DNA from: Rozella allomycis CSF55
Taxonomy: Eukaryota > Rozellomycota
Assembly (NCBI GenBank): GCA_000442015.1
Contig: KE560729.1
Location: 1 to 49,722, forward strand
Reading direction: 5' to 3'
DNA: 49,722 nt
Numbering within the stretch: position 1 is the first letter of the stretch; each line of letters starts with the position of its first letter. The notes below the pieces were generated by a model that ran no database searches, was not told the origin of the DNA, and saw only the letters and a program-made list of their open reading frames with translations. The translations under genes and the position numbers were made by a program. Positions 10,983-22,306 of the stretch are shown one piece after another.

Positions 10983-12541
10983 TTAATCATCAANAACTAT
11001 GCAGTTCTGCTGAGTATTAGATTTCCTCTTAAAGTGTTTCAGGATACCGCTATCCAGTTTAGGTTTCTTGGAATTTTTCTCATTCAAATCAGTTTTAACA
11101 TTTGACTTTGAGGGTGTGACTTGAGTGATGATCTCAATATCAGAATCATCGCTTTCGACTGCGCTATTGTTTTTCTGTAAGACTTTATCCCAAACAGAAT
11201 GCTTCCCTTGCCCCTTTTCAAAGTTTGTAAATGAGATTGCAATTCTTCTACAAGGCAACAAACTCTTTAGATCAACTGAAGATTTTATAAAATGACAAAC
11301 TTTATCTGCAATCAATGACGCTTCATTGTTCACAAGTAAATTCTTGACTGGAATTGATTTTGATCTTGGCGAAGTAAAATCTTTCGTATATTGAATCTAT
11401 TAAAATAATTGAAGTTTATTACGGTCAAAGTTTTAGGGAAAATCCCATGAAATTCTAAAAATAGTTCTTTCCATCTTTCAGATATTTCAAGCGCCAAAAT
11501 TCTAATCCAGCCCATCAAAACATCTTCTTTCTTTACAAATTCAGTCAATGCTTTTGCTGACATTATTGACTTTGGAAAAGATTTCTTTTCAATCTCACTG
11601 TGAATGTCACCACGAATGTATTTGTAGATCCATTCAACTGTCTCATCATCAACAGACAATGAATTTTTAAGTTCCTCAAATGATTTATCCAAAATAGATG
11701 ATACATTTTCTCCAAGCAGCGAAATCTTTTTACCAAGTTTTCCACCCAAGCCAGGCAAGGCATGAACAGGAATATGTCTAAGAAAATCAACTCGTTTCTC
11801 ATAGCGTATGATGGTTTGTTGATCAGGCTTGTTCGCAGCAGACCCAATCTTTGCTAACATTCTGGAATGACTAACCCCAGTACTACAAGTATAGCCAAGT
11901 TTATCAAAAAGAAGCTTTCTTATGTATTGTCCAAATTTAGCGCCTTCATGCAATCTCAAATCATTCCATGAGCTACACATTAACACTTTTTCATACTCTT
12001 CGTCGCCCTTGAAGAATTTTGAACAGTGTTCACCAAAATGTCCAAGATCATTCCAATCCATGCTACCAACAGCTTCGAGTAAGTCATTTGAATACTGTTC
12101 GCAATTTTCTGATAATTTTTGATGCACAAGTTCTGTAACATCCAAGTAAACTTCATCAATGGAAGCTTTTTCAACTATAATCCTATTATCAATATTTGAC
12201 AGTAATGATATAATATCTTTGCTCGCTTTTCTATAAGGATCCAAACTAATTTTATGCTTATTTCTATCTGGTGATCCTTCCACATAAAATGGTTGCCAAC
12301 TATCCACGTTTTCAGGTGAAACAACAGCACAGTGGACAAGTTTCAAGTCTGGACATGCTTCAAGAGCTTCAGTGACCGACATGTGTCTTTGAACACCATT
12401 CTTTCTCGCTGCGTAGTTGACAGCGATTAAAGATTGCCACTGTTGAACTGCCAGCGGTGTACTTGAAGGTATTTGTAATCTTAGTTGCTCAACTTGGCAA
12501 TAGAAACAATCCAAATCAAGATGGATGATAATAGGAAGCAT
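10983..12541 (-). CDS. RAD30: DNA polymerase eta (Rad30), Y-family translesion polymerase
   Basis: Replicates past UV photoproducts in the nucleus. The start MLPIIIHLDLDCFYCQVE carries the first catalytic Asp motif, and SIDEVYLD supplies the second Asp/Glu pair. The little-finger and thumb segments (GVSHSRMLAKIGSAANKPD, LPGLGGKLG) are well conserved. One 26-nt intron (about 11402-11427) lies near the end of the catalytic core. The protein is about 510 residues. I see no UBZ zinc finger; near the C-terminus SGILKHFKRK may be a weak PCNA-binding motif. A single N at 10994 hits the third codon from the stop; unlike the other Ns it has no flanking repeat. Confidence 0.93.
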
Positions 12542-12627
12542 TGGTACTTTTTAGATTCAAAATTTCTACAGGCTGAAATTTACAACATCTTTGACGTCAT
12601 GACGATTTAAATTGTGTTATTTATGAT

Positions 12628-12951
12628 TTAACGTTTTATTTCAAATTTTAATGATGCAGATTCTACTGTCAAAAGTGGCCCAAATTCAGCCTTTTCTATT
12701 TTCGAATTTGGACTGCCAATATTTTGCAACCATTCTTTCCTAATTAAATGTCATCTAATTGTCTACATTTGTTCTACTTTGTTTTTCGGACCAATTAATT
12801 CACCCACTACAGTTCCCCCTGGAGTGTTCATACAAAATCCTCCCAGTTTCAATTCTTTTGCTTTAATAGCAGTGAATTTTCTAAAGTAGACACCCTGCAC
12901 CTTGCCATATATGGTAAACGTTGATTTAACAAAATTTTGCTCCGCTGTCAT
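12628..12951 (-). CDS. Acylphosphatase
   Basis: Small enzyme that hydrolyses acyl phosphates. The signature KVQGVYFRKFT contains the catalytic Arg, and GTVVGELIG is the second family motif with its Asn (MNTPGGTV) upstream. One 27-nt intron joins the two exons to give 98 residues, exactly the usual length. The start MTAEQ (12951) is preferred over an upstream in-frame ATG because it leaves room for a divergent promoter: only 33 bp separate it from the carrier gene ATG at 12985. Confidence 0.9.
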
Positions 12952-12984
12952 ACGTGTAAATTTAAGAATTAATAACATTACGAA
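12952..12984. promoter_or_regulatory. 33-bp divergent promoter between acylphosphatase and SLC25
   Basis: The two start codons face away from each other with only 33 bp of AT-rich sequence between them. Both promoters and both 5' leaders must share this space or reach into the neighbouring coding region. I see no clear TATA element. Confidence 0.5.
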
Positions 12985-13926
12985 ATGGAAAGCGAAGCGA
13001 AAACACATCTCGGTCTATCAATATCGTATTTGAAGCCTAAATTAAACTTGGAGACTCAAAGGACAACGATAGCAGCAGGGATGGGTGGAATTTGCGGTGT
13101 CCTGGTTGGCTATCCTTTAGATAACTTGAAAACTAGAATGCAAACTTATGATTATTTATCCATTAATCATTGTCTAAGGAGAACTGTTAAAGAAGAGGGA
13201 GTGAAAGGGCTTTATCGCGGTATTATTCCGCCCCTATTTGTTGTGGCCATTATGAAAGCTATGACATTTACAATATATGAAACATTTAAGGATAAAACAT
13301 TATATCTATTTGATCACTATAAAGTTTTACGAAACCACGACGCCACTAGAAATTTGCTAATAGCATCGACTGCTGGAGGTATCACGGGATTCTGCACTAC
13401 GTTGGTAGCGAGTCCATTAGAAATGATCAAAATACATGTTCAGCTACAGAGATTAATGGATAGCAAACCAAGAGGAAGTCTAGGCACCGGTGTCTATATT
13501 TTTAGAACCCTTGGAATAAGGCGGGGTTTATACAAAGGGTTCATGTCACATGTTCTTAGAGATTTTATAGGGACGTCAGTATACTTTGGTCTGTATGAAT
13601 CGCTCAAACATTTATTTATTGAGATTTCTAGCTTCAAAAAGATGAGTTACATGGCAGCTGGCGGCATAGCAGGAACTTTGTCATGGCTTGTAATATTTCC
13701 AATTGATCTAGTGAAATCCAGAGTTCAGAAGGATGCTTTAATTAAAGATAGTGTATATAATAATTTCAGACATGCTTTAAAGTCATCGATGAAAATTGGC
13801 GGGTTTCCTGGTCTTTATAATGGCATGGCTGCAACTATAATAAGAGCATTTCCAATTCATTCAATAAATTTTCTTGTATACGAATACATGTTGCAATTGA
13901 TAGATGAAAGAGTTCAAAAACATTAA
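12985..13926 (+). CDS. Mitochondrial carrier family (SLC25) transporter
   Basis: Inner-membrane solute carrier with three repeats, each with the carrier signature: PLDNLKTRMQ, PLEMIKIHVQ and PIDLVKSRVQ, plus Gly-rich turns such as GLYRG, GLYKG and GLYNG. There are 313 residues in one exon, the normal size. The pattern is closest to the carnitine/ornithine/basic-amino-acid branch (SLC25A20/29/45/48), but I cannot fix the substrate. It lacks introns although surrounding genes have several. It is tail-to-tail with the GRAM-VASt gene, 57 bp away. Confidence 0.88.
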   Translation: MESEAKTHLGLSISYLKPKLNLETQRTTIAAGMGGICGVLVGYPLDNLKTRMQTYDYLSINHCLRRTVKEEGVKGLYRGIIPPLFVVAIMKAMTFTIYETFKDKTLYLFDHYKVLRNHDATRNLLIASTAGGITGFCTTLVASPLEMIKIHVQLQRLMDSKPRGSLGTGVYIFRTLGIRRGLYKGFMSHVLRDFIGTSVYFGLYESLKHLFIEISSFKKMSYMAAGGIAGTLSWLVIFPIDLVKSRVQKDALIKDSVYNNFRHALKSSMKIGGFPGLYNGMAATIIRAFPIHSINFLVYEYMLQLIDERVQKH

Positions 13927-13983
13927 TGTAACATAAATTAAAATAAATGCAATTAAATTTAAATAAAGAATACAAAATTTAAT

Positions 13984-15793
13984 TTATTTGATAGTTTCAA
14001 TTGAATCTGAAACCTGAGCGACGGACTTTCTTAGCTTTTCCAAGACAATTTCAAACCTTTCGATTTCAGATTGTAGCGCGGAAACTCTTCTTTGATTTGA
14101 ACTGGGAAAATTATAAAAATAAAGATATGCAAAGGAAATGAAAGAAAATAGAAATAGACAGAAAGATATTTTGAATAAAATCGATGACGCCCAAAAGGCA
14201 ACACCAAGTCTATTCATTCGATGTAGCTTCCGCTTTAGTAGAGGAATGAATATCACGTGAATCAAAATCTGAATCTTTTCTTTCATTAATGGGCCAGATG
14301 AAGGAATGCTATACAGAATTCTATCCTTTTTCTTTCGAGCGAATCCATCCTTTGACGCGAGAGTAGCTGGAACTGACAAGGTTCGTCTAAGCACAGTGTG
14401 ATTGTTTTTAATGCTGCTGTCTAAAAGTTCATTAAGGGATGTAACAAATGCAACGCATCCATCCAGGGCCCCCTTCTCTATCCTGCTTTCCCAAACACAC
14501 TTTTTGGTGAAATTCACATCACCTGTTATTGTTAAATTTGTTCTATCGTCAGATCGTTTTTCGAAAACGTATTTCATTTGGACTTTGAAACAATCGCCAT
14601 ATGGAACTTTCATTGAATCTTCAATTATGTGAAGCACTATCAATTCTGATGAAAATACGAGCAATTTATGTGTTTCTAAAGACGTTGATGAACATTTGGG
14701 CACTTGAACAAACAATATTCAATTTATTACTAAAAGCAACTTTAAAAACTATAGAAATTTCAACAAATCGTTCGTTATTTTCCCATTTTGTGTGTTTTAT
14801 TACATTTCCTTCAACTTTTCTATGACTCCACGTAAAAAGAGGGTCTGGGGAATCTAAATCAAAAATTGCATTGTACAAATCATCAATATTTGCCTTGAAC
14901 TCTTTTTCTAATAAGGGATAACGCAAAGGTTTCTTGGCATCTAAATTTTCATTCACTCTTTCATTAATCATAACTTTAAATGTTTACGCCATGGCTGATT
15001 CATAAAGGACAGATGAATCGCTTCTGGCTTGCGACATTCCATTAAATCTTAATGAATTGTTGCTTTCGCTTCCTTTCAAACTAGAAGCCCTTTGTTCAGA
15101 TCTAACCGAAACCTCGCTCTCTCTTCGTTTACGAAGAAATTCTGTAGAAGAAGATTTAATCATTGAAAAGATCTTTCGACCTACAGAAGGTTTTTCATCT
15201 TCAGGGAGCTTCGCATCATATTCATTAATTGAAGAAGCCGGCGAAGTTAACGACCGCTTATCATCAAATATGTCAATATCTAAATTTTTATCTGTAGGAA
15301 AATCCGATGTTGTTGATAAACATTGATCATCTGTCCTTTCAAAGATTTCTCTGTTCCTATTCCTTTTCAAAGTCCATTCCCTCTTGATAAAGCGATACAG
15401 AATATCTCGCCGTTGCACTTTGGTTAATGTTACCTATCATGCTTTCTAAACTATTTTACAGTTTTAGTTATCATTTTTAAAACCAATATATTGGGAATTA
15501 TATTCATTGTAGATTTGCGTTCAATTTCAACAATCTCATCATAATAAAATTTTGTCTATTCCACAACCACCTTTCGCTTTACGTTATTTTTTCCATTCTT
15601 GCTCAGAAAGTATAGAGCATCTGATGTAACCACTAAAATGCCAATAGCTGGTAGATCGTTTGTTATAGTTAGCGAGCACGAAGTTGCTACATTAGCGTAT
15701 ACTCATTAAATTACTGCAATGGACTTGTATATCTGTAATAGTTTCATTAAAATCTGAATATATTCGTTCGATAATCTGACGTATATGCATCAT
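13984..15793 (-). CDS. GRAM-VASt sterol transfer protein (Lam/GRAMD1/Aster family)
   Basis: Predicted ER-anchored protein moving sterol at membrane contact sites. The N-terminal ~130 residues form a GRAM domain (GILVVTSDALYFL, then IVEIERKSTMNIIPN, then RRDILYRFIKREW). A Ser-rich linker follows, then a VASt/ASTER domain (from PLLEKEFKAN to TSLNELLDSS), and a single membrane segment near the C-terminus (around ISFCLFLFSFISFAYLYF) followed by a short coiled coil. Five introns of 26-30 nt give 556 residues. It lacks the long disordered N-terminus and second VASt domain seen in some yeast Lam proteins. The start is the first ATG of ATG-ATG at 15793. Confidence 0.85.
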
Positions 15794-15855
15794 GAAATTT
15801 ACAAAATTTAAAGATGATCATTATTCTAATTTATAGTTTATGATGGTTTATTGAT

Positions 15856-16812
15856 CTAGTATAGAACCGAATCCATTTTCGAATAAATATAAATTACACC
15901 AGTTATGATATCTGTCTGAGTTTTGCCAATACGCATATTCGCTTTTGCACAACTTTGGAGAATTTCATCGACTCTATTGAAGCATGCTTCTCTTTGTGAA
16001 TGGGAAAGATGTACCAGTGCATTCTCTAAAACATTAGCAGCGTATGTAGCACAAAGGAGGGCCAATGTTCTTGGGGATGGGGAAGGTCCTATTTGATTTC
16101 GCGCATTATTGTTACCGATTCCTAGCAAGGAAGAAACTACTCTATGTACAATTTCTTCCTTGACAGTCGAATCTGCCAATGGATGAGTAGCCATATCGAA
16201 AATGACAAAATTTTTCTTTTCGGTTCTTAATACTCCCTTGTCCACCAAACCTTTAGCGATACGCTCCCGAACTTGCTTTAATTGGTAGCCGACCTTCATT
16301 ACATTCCATGTTTCCCCTATATTCCCTTATCTATTTAAATACCAGAAAGCAGATCTATCCAATCGCCAACACTCTGTTTATCCTGTTTCATCAACTTTAG
16401 CGCCTCATCCAAAATGACTTCCCCAGTCAATGAAGAATCAACCACCTATGCCACCAAAATATCCCCTCTACCTTTAAAATTCTGTCATGATACGGTCTCT
16501 TCATTGACTCCTTGTCTACAGTTATCCGATTCCGCAACGCCAGTTCAATCAGGATGCAGCCACGCAAAACATAGGAAATATTGTCATTCCAAAAAGACAA
16601 GTATCCCTAGCATGCCACTTTGAAAATTATTTTACGCCGCGATCTTTGAGGCCCAAGAGGAATACTTCTTCTAAAATTGTCAGTTTAAGTTTTTTTGATT
16701 TGCTGTCGTCGTCAATGCTGTATCCATCTTCATCTTGCCGTTTGGTTTCGCTAATACTCTCAAACCCCGTGTCAGTGGCATCGCCTGCGGAACGTCTCCT
16801 GTAGACTTCCAT
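15856..16812 (-). CDS. VPS74: Vps74/GOLPH3 Golgi PI4P-binding adaptor
   Basis: Retains glycosyltransferases in the Golgi by binding PI4P, coatomer and enzyme tails. Conserved motifs are [47 protein letters not shown], and [12 protein letters not shown]. Introns of 29, 26 and 26 nt give 291 residues, near the family norm. The N-terminal ~30 residues are basic then acidic, as in yeast Vps74. It lies 62 bp from the start of the GRAM-VASt gene in the same orientation, so two lipid-linked trafficking genes sit in a row; co-regulation is speculation. Confidence 0.93.
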
Positions 16813-17086
16813 TGCAATTATTATGAAATTTCGTGAATTGATTTGACCGTGAATTTGGAATCTATTGAATAGTTTGCAAATAAAAAAGTTTAAAAGTAAA
16901 AACTTCTGATTTTGTGTCAAATGAATCCTGTAGTTTTAGTTGTGAGACACAAATCATAATTTTTCCTTCATTCTCATTAGACACTTCGTTCATTAATTCC
17001 ATGCATATCATTTCAAAATCAATAATTGATATTTGAAACTTGACATAAATTAGACATGTTCGCCGAGTTAAAGGTAACCAAGCCAC

Positions 17087-19357
17087 ATGAAGAGATCGTA
17101 TAGAGAGTTTGGTAAATAATAACAAAAAGCAATAACAAGGAAAGCGAGCACCTCGAGAACGCGAGGAAGAAACAAAATCCCCCGAAGAACAGATAAAATC
17201 TCTCATATATGTGCTAGGAGACAAGGTAAAAAGACACAAAAATATATAAAGGTTCCATTATCAGAGCTATTTGAGCAAATCGATTCACTAGTGAATGTTG
17301 TAACTAGAGACTACGAAGAGCACCGAAAAGTAATATTGAGGACAATAGAAGCGTGTGGAAGCCAGTTGCCGCACAAGTTGAATATATATGCATTGTTTGT
17401 ATCAGCATTGAATGCCAAGAATCAGGAGATTGGAGCAGAGATAGCAAAGATGTTGACTGATGCGCTGGAATTTCATTTGTCGGATGGAAAATGGAGAGAG
17501 TTTCAAGTTTTGTTGAGATTTATTGGAGAGTTGGCGGATTTAGGGTTTTTGCCGCTGGTTGCGTATAGTAGTATTGTTGATGAGTTGGTGAGTATTTTGA
17601 AGAGTGACAAGAAGCAGAATTTGAAGGATATGTTTGCGATGACGATTATGAAGTGTTTGGTGTATACGGGGAGGTATTTGATGGAGGAGGATGTTGAAAA
17701 GTATATGGAAGCCATTAAAGAGTATATTGGTGGAAGGGTTATTAATGATTTTGCGTATAAAATGTTCCATTCGGGAGATTTGGAACAAAGGGACTCTTTG
17801 GAAGATCTTTATCAAAGGCTTTGCGTGTTTAAGGAAGATCGATGGTTTAGTAAAATTTTGACGATTATTGATGATTCTCCGTTTAGTGATTTGTTGATGA
17901 ATCAAACTCAAGTATGAAATTGAAAACAAAAAGAGTAGCATGAGTTGAGACCATTGAGGATTGAAGCTATAGAAGTGTCTGGGAATATACCTTTTCAAGA
18001 GAAAGTGTTTTATTTATTAGACTCTGAAGAGGCGATGGTAAATATTGTTTAGTTTGGTGATTTAAGTATCAAAAAGATTCATACCCAGAGAAAGAGTCAA
18101 TGGATCGATGGATTCTGATGGACATTGTTTGGAACATTTGTCATTTCTTTGAAATAAATCATAAAGAATGTGTTCAAGCGTTAATGTTGATTGATGTTCC
18201 AGCGAATGTTAACAGGGCGATTGTAGAAACCATTTTTATTAATCTTTTATCAAACCCTTCATTTAAAATTGCTTATTATGTGACATTGTTGTGTGATTTG
18301 TGTAAATCTTATCCACGAATAATCCCAAAAGACATTGGAAAGATTCTATTTACTGTTTTTGAACAGATGGATGCATGGGAGTTGGATTATTATGCATTGG
18401 ATAGATTTTCTTCATGGTTTGCACTTCATTTATCAAATTTTAATTTAAAATGGCCATGGGATGATTGGAAAGAAATTATTGAATCTGAAAATGGAAATTC
18501 TAGACAAAAGTTATTTATAGAACAAACAATTTCAAAATTACTTTCTTTATTGTATGTCAACAGAGTCAAAGCAGCTCTTCCTGATTTTCTTCACGTTTTC
18601 ATTCCTTCATCTTTAATGACCTTTGATGGAGATGAAACTTTAATTGGAATGTTAAAAGAAAAGAAATCAAAAGAAGAAATAAACGAATATCTTTCAAATT
18701 GCGAAAATTCTTTAGAAAAGTTAATTCACTCCATTTGGAAATTTGGTTCAAAATCTTTTACTTTTATTTTAATTGCAATCGAAAGGTATTTTTTATTTTT
18801 TTCTTTAATAGATCTTTGCCAATTTTAAAAGATTTAGTTTCAACAGATCAAGATCAAATTGAAATTCTTAAATTAACTTTGGAATTTTTCCAAAATAATC
18901 ATCAAGTAAAAAATATTTTCAATTTTAATTCTGATGGCTGAAATTTCAGTTTCTAAGCTTATTAGCTACAATCTAGTTCATCCTAAAGTTTTGATGGATT
19001 TTATCTTTTCCAATCAACAACCTTTAAATCAATATTGGATTTGGAGAATAATCGACGCTGCATTGTCAAAGTCTGTCGATAGAAACATTTATCTTGAAAG
19101 TAATATATTTATATTCTTTTCATTCAATAGAAGAAAAAGGAATGAAAGTAGATTATTTTGAAAATGTAATTTCTGCTTTCATTAAACATTCTTTTGCACA
19201 AGATATGACATTGGATTATCCTATTGGAATCCTACGCAAAGTAAATCTTTACTATTTTAATCATTTATAGTACATCAATCATGTTTCTCCTAGTATCCTT
19301 GTAGACAATTTACCAGAGGACATTTCCTCAAAGTTTATCAATCTAATAAATGTTTAA
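17087..19357 (+). CDS. NCBP1: Nuclear cap-binding protein subunit 1 (CBP80/Sto1)
   Basis: Large subunit of the nuclear cap-binding complex, binding m7G-capped RNA with CBP20. The MIF4G-type helical repeats are clear: KLNIYALFVSALNAKN, then the middle domain with LSNFNLKWPWDDW, then the C-terminal domain (LISYNLVHPKVLMDFIFS). The start MKRSYREFGKRAPR is typical. Eight introns of 26-31 nt give 681 residues, shorter than the animal protein (~790). The sixth intron (18906-18933) ends in TG, not AG; using it gives a smooth match to the family and keeps frame, whereas the only AG options drop conserved residues. Confidence 0.9.
18906..18933 (+). other. Non-canonical GT-TG intron in NCBP1
   Basis: A 28-nt intron from GTAAAA to TTAATTCTG. 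Removal joins FQNNHQ to MAEISVSKLISYNLV, the conserved CBP80 C-terminal domain, in frame. The TG is the first G after a TAAT motif. The nearest usable AG lies 24 nt further on and would delete conserved residues. Confidence 0.65.
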
Positions 19358-19444
19358 ATTTAAATTGAAACTATTTATCTCTTTTTCAAATCTCAATTCA
19401 AATTATTTCATGTCAAACTCTTCTGTTATGTGGCTAAGTTATTC

Positions 19445-20982
19445 ATGGACATTGATGAGGACGACTGGTTAGATCAACTCGATGAAGATGATTTAAAACG
19501 TATCGAACAATGTACATCTCAAGACACTCCAACTACAGCCCAAACACCAGTCGAGCAAGTAGTGAGCAGAAGAATAAACTTTGAAGACACAAATCAGCAA
19601 ATAATCAGCCAACTAAAAGCAGAAAATAAATCACTGCAAGCTAAAATAGATCAAGCTCTACTATCCAAATTCACCAAAGAAGGAGAAATTAAAATTGTTC
19701 GTGAAAATTTAGCACGACTTCAAATAAAAAATGACGAGCTGTCGTTGCAGCTGTCGACGCATACTGATTCTATAAATAAAGTTAGGAAACAGTTGGAAGC
19801 TGAAATGGAAGAAAAGTTGGAGAGATTGAAGACAGAGCTGCTGTTTAAAGAGCATGAATTGAGGCAACTTTCTTTTGGGAGAAAGAGAATGGCTAGTGAT
19901 TCTTTGGAGTATTTAAATTCTTCTCAGCAATCGACTATTGTAAAGGAAACTAGAGAGAATGATTCGATTCAATTGAATGTCGATCATTGTTTGTTAGAAA
20001 AATTGGACAATACAAGTAAAGATCTACAGTATTGTTAATAGATAAATACTACAAGCAAATTACAAGAAATATTATTAATGGATCAAATTTAAATGATTTA
20101 TTGCTGTTATTGATTAAAGAATTCTGCCAAAATGATAATTCTAAAGATGAATTAATTGTTCTCTATGAAATTCTAAGAAATCCAAAAACTTGCGCGTCTT
20201 TTGAAAGTGTCGGTAAAGATATAACAATTCTATGAATAGATTTTGAATTGGTGAAGCATTTTGCAGGAAAAATAATCCAACAATTCAAAAATGAAAAGAA
20301 CTTATTTTTGCTAGACTTTCTCTATGAGTTGACGGGATTCTGTATTCTGGAAAACGAAATTATCAATTTGTAACGTCTTTACTTTTTGTTTGAATCAGTA
20401 TAAAGAGGTCTTTTATTAATGACTCTCTAGTGCATCAGATTGTTGAATCAAATTTAGAGAATTATGATGCTCTATGGAACCTTTTATCTTTATTAAGCCA
20501 AGGTTGTTTAAATTCTCTCTTTTTGAAGTAGATGTTTCTTTTTGTACATATTTAACTGTTGCTGATCCGTGGTATGTCGCTTCTGATGACAATAGACTTC
20601 CATTGTTAGATTTTATCATAACTTTAAATTCTTCAAAATCATCACTACTTTCCTTATTCGCCTCTTTAACGGGTTTATCATCAGGAAGGCAATTTCTTGT
20701 CAATTTGAACAAGGTAAATTCTATTTCTTTATATAAAAGTGTATCCCATTCTTCATTGATTGCTTGGAAGACCACCAAGACGTTAGCACCTTGGATCAGA
20801 CATTGAACATTCTATCAGTCATATTCAGTTGCAAGCAATCTCGAAGACAATTGTTTCCAAAATGGTTTCAAAACTTGAAACTCTACAAGGAGAAACTAAT
20901 ATACCTTCTTTCTAGAATCCGCCACTCCAACAATGATCATCACATTAAAACAATAGCATCCGATTTACTAGAATACTTTTAA
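19445..20982 (+). CDS. ATRIP/Ddc2/Rad26-like checkpoint protein
   Basis: Partner of the ATR/Mec1 kinase that recruits it to RPA-coated DNA. The N-terminus (MDIDEDDWLDQLDEDDLKRI) is the acidic RPA-binding motif; a coiled coil follows with FTKEGEIKIVRENL, a family hallmark. The C-terminal half is helical, as expected. Introns of 26, 27, 29, 26 and 26 nt give 467 residues. One intron has a GTTGTT 5' end (20502-20527), unlike the usual GTAA. The ATG at 19445 is preferred; the reading frame extends slightly upstream without an ATG. Confidence 0.8.
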
Positions 20983-21097
20983 CATTTTTGTGCATTATAT
21001 TTCAATAAACCAATTTTTACATATTGAATTTTCTATAACCATTTATGGAAGACATTAGACTTTGACTTAAACTTTGATACCCTGGCTATCTTACATC

Positions 21098-22278
21098 ATG
21101 AACGAAATTGAAACTTTCTATGGGTAAACCTTGTTTAAATATAAGATTTAAGTGTAATCGAGACATCAGCTGACGCCCTGCGCGTTCTAGAACTTTGCCG
21201 GCAAGGTCGATTAGGCCGGGTGCGTCGTAGATTGCATGAAAATGAACGAAAGCTTATTCGTTCAGGATCTGTATTTGTGTTTGATGAAGTTGAATCTGGG
21301 ATTAAGAGATGGACTGATGGTAGGATTTGGTCGCCATCTCGTATTCTTGGAAACTTTTTGGTGTACAGGGAACTCGAAAAGAAAGTATCGAGTGGTGGAC
21401 CAATTGGCTCGGGGTAATATAATTATTTATGGAAATATAATAGAGGGAGAATATCCAGAAGGAGAGCAATCTCGGAATGTGGCTTGGAACAAGAATTGGT
21501 TAATGACTTTGATTTTGGAGACTCTACGCCTACTAGCAGTGGATCAAGTAGATCTAGACAGAGAAGCACCTCCATAACTGGTGGGAAGGGATACACTTTC
21601 TTCTTCAAACCTGGAGGGCTAATCAAAAAGACAATGTCAGTTATGCTGGATGGACACCCTCATCATCTTGTTTGTTATTATACAAAGTATGACGCCACGC
21701 ATGGAAAAGCCGAAAATATAATTTGGCAAACTCTAATGAAAGAATTGAGAAAAGTACAAGTGCCAAGAGATATTTTGGCTCAACAGCATCCCAAAAAGTC
21801 TTACGGTGCTCTTGGCAGTGAGCAGATGGATACAATTTCCAAGCAGGAAATGCTATTAGTTGAAGAAATTGAGAATAAATGGAGTCCATTGGATGATGAC
21901 AAGAAACCGACAAGCCTTTCTCAATCAAACGCCCATCAAAAATACCGCGCATCTAGAAATATTCCAAACTCTTCTCTTTTGTCTGAAGGATTGCAAATAG
22001 ATTATTCAATCCAATCACCTTCACAATTCCCAATTTATTGTGATTTTAGTCCAGGGTATTCATTCCCAATTTTGCAACCAGAATCACACAATGTTAATCC
22101 AACGTTACAGCCAAATCCAATTCCTTTTGTAAATTTAAACGAGATTTCTAATGTTCATTCAAAACAATTTGAAGGCACTTTTGATCAGTTCTTTTTGAAC
22201 AATCACCCGGCAAATACAGACAAGGAGTGGTTGGAGTCTATTAATTCATTTGTTAAAATTGGAAATGAATACGAATAA
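21098..22278 (+). CDS. WOPR-domain transcription factor (Gti1/Pac2/Wor1/Ryp1 family)
   Basis: Fungal transcription regulator of morphological switching. Both halves of the bipartite WOPR domain are present: the first with GRLGRVRRRLHENERKLIRSG and IKRWTDGRIWSPSRI, the second with FFKPGGLIKKT and LVCYYTKYDATHG. Two introns (29 and 30 nt) give 373 residues; the C-terminal third is Pro/Gln/Asn/Ser rich and probably disordered. The linker between the halves is Ser/Arg rich. This family is regarded as fungal, which is the best single clue to the organism's lineage. It is tail-to-tail with the SCLT1-like gene, 28 bp apart. Confidence 0.92.
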
Positions 22279-22306
22279 TAAAAAATTGCTATCTTTATTG
22301 AGGTTA

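Noticed and set aside
16862-17011. Possible small minus-strand gene (49 residues from MICMELMNEV) between VPS74 and CBP80
   Set aside because: No recognisable motif, no joinable upstream exon, and it lies in the only shared promoter space (273 bp) of two divergent genes.
18906-18957. A 52-nt AG-ending intron in CBP80
   Set aside because: It keeps frame but removes the conserved start of the C-terminal helix and would be about twice the usual length; the 28-nt TG-ending intron fits better.
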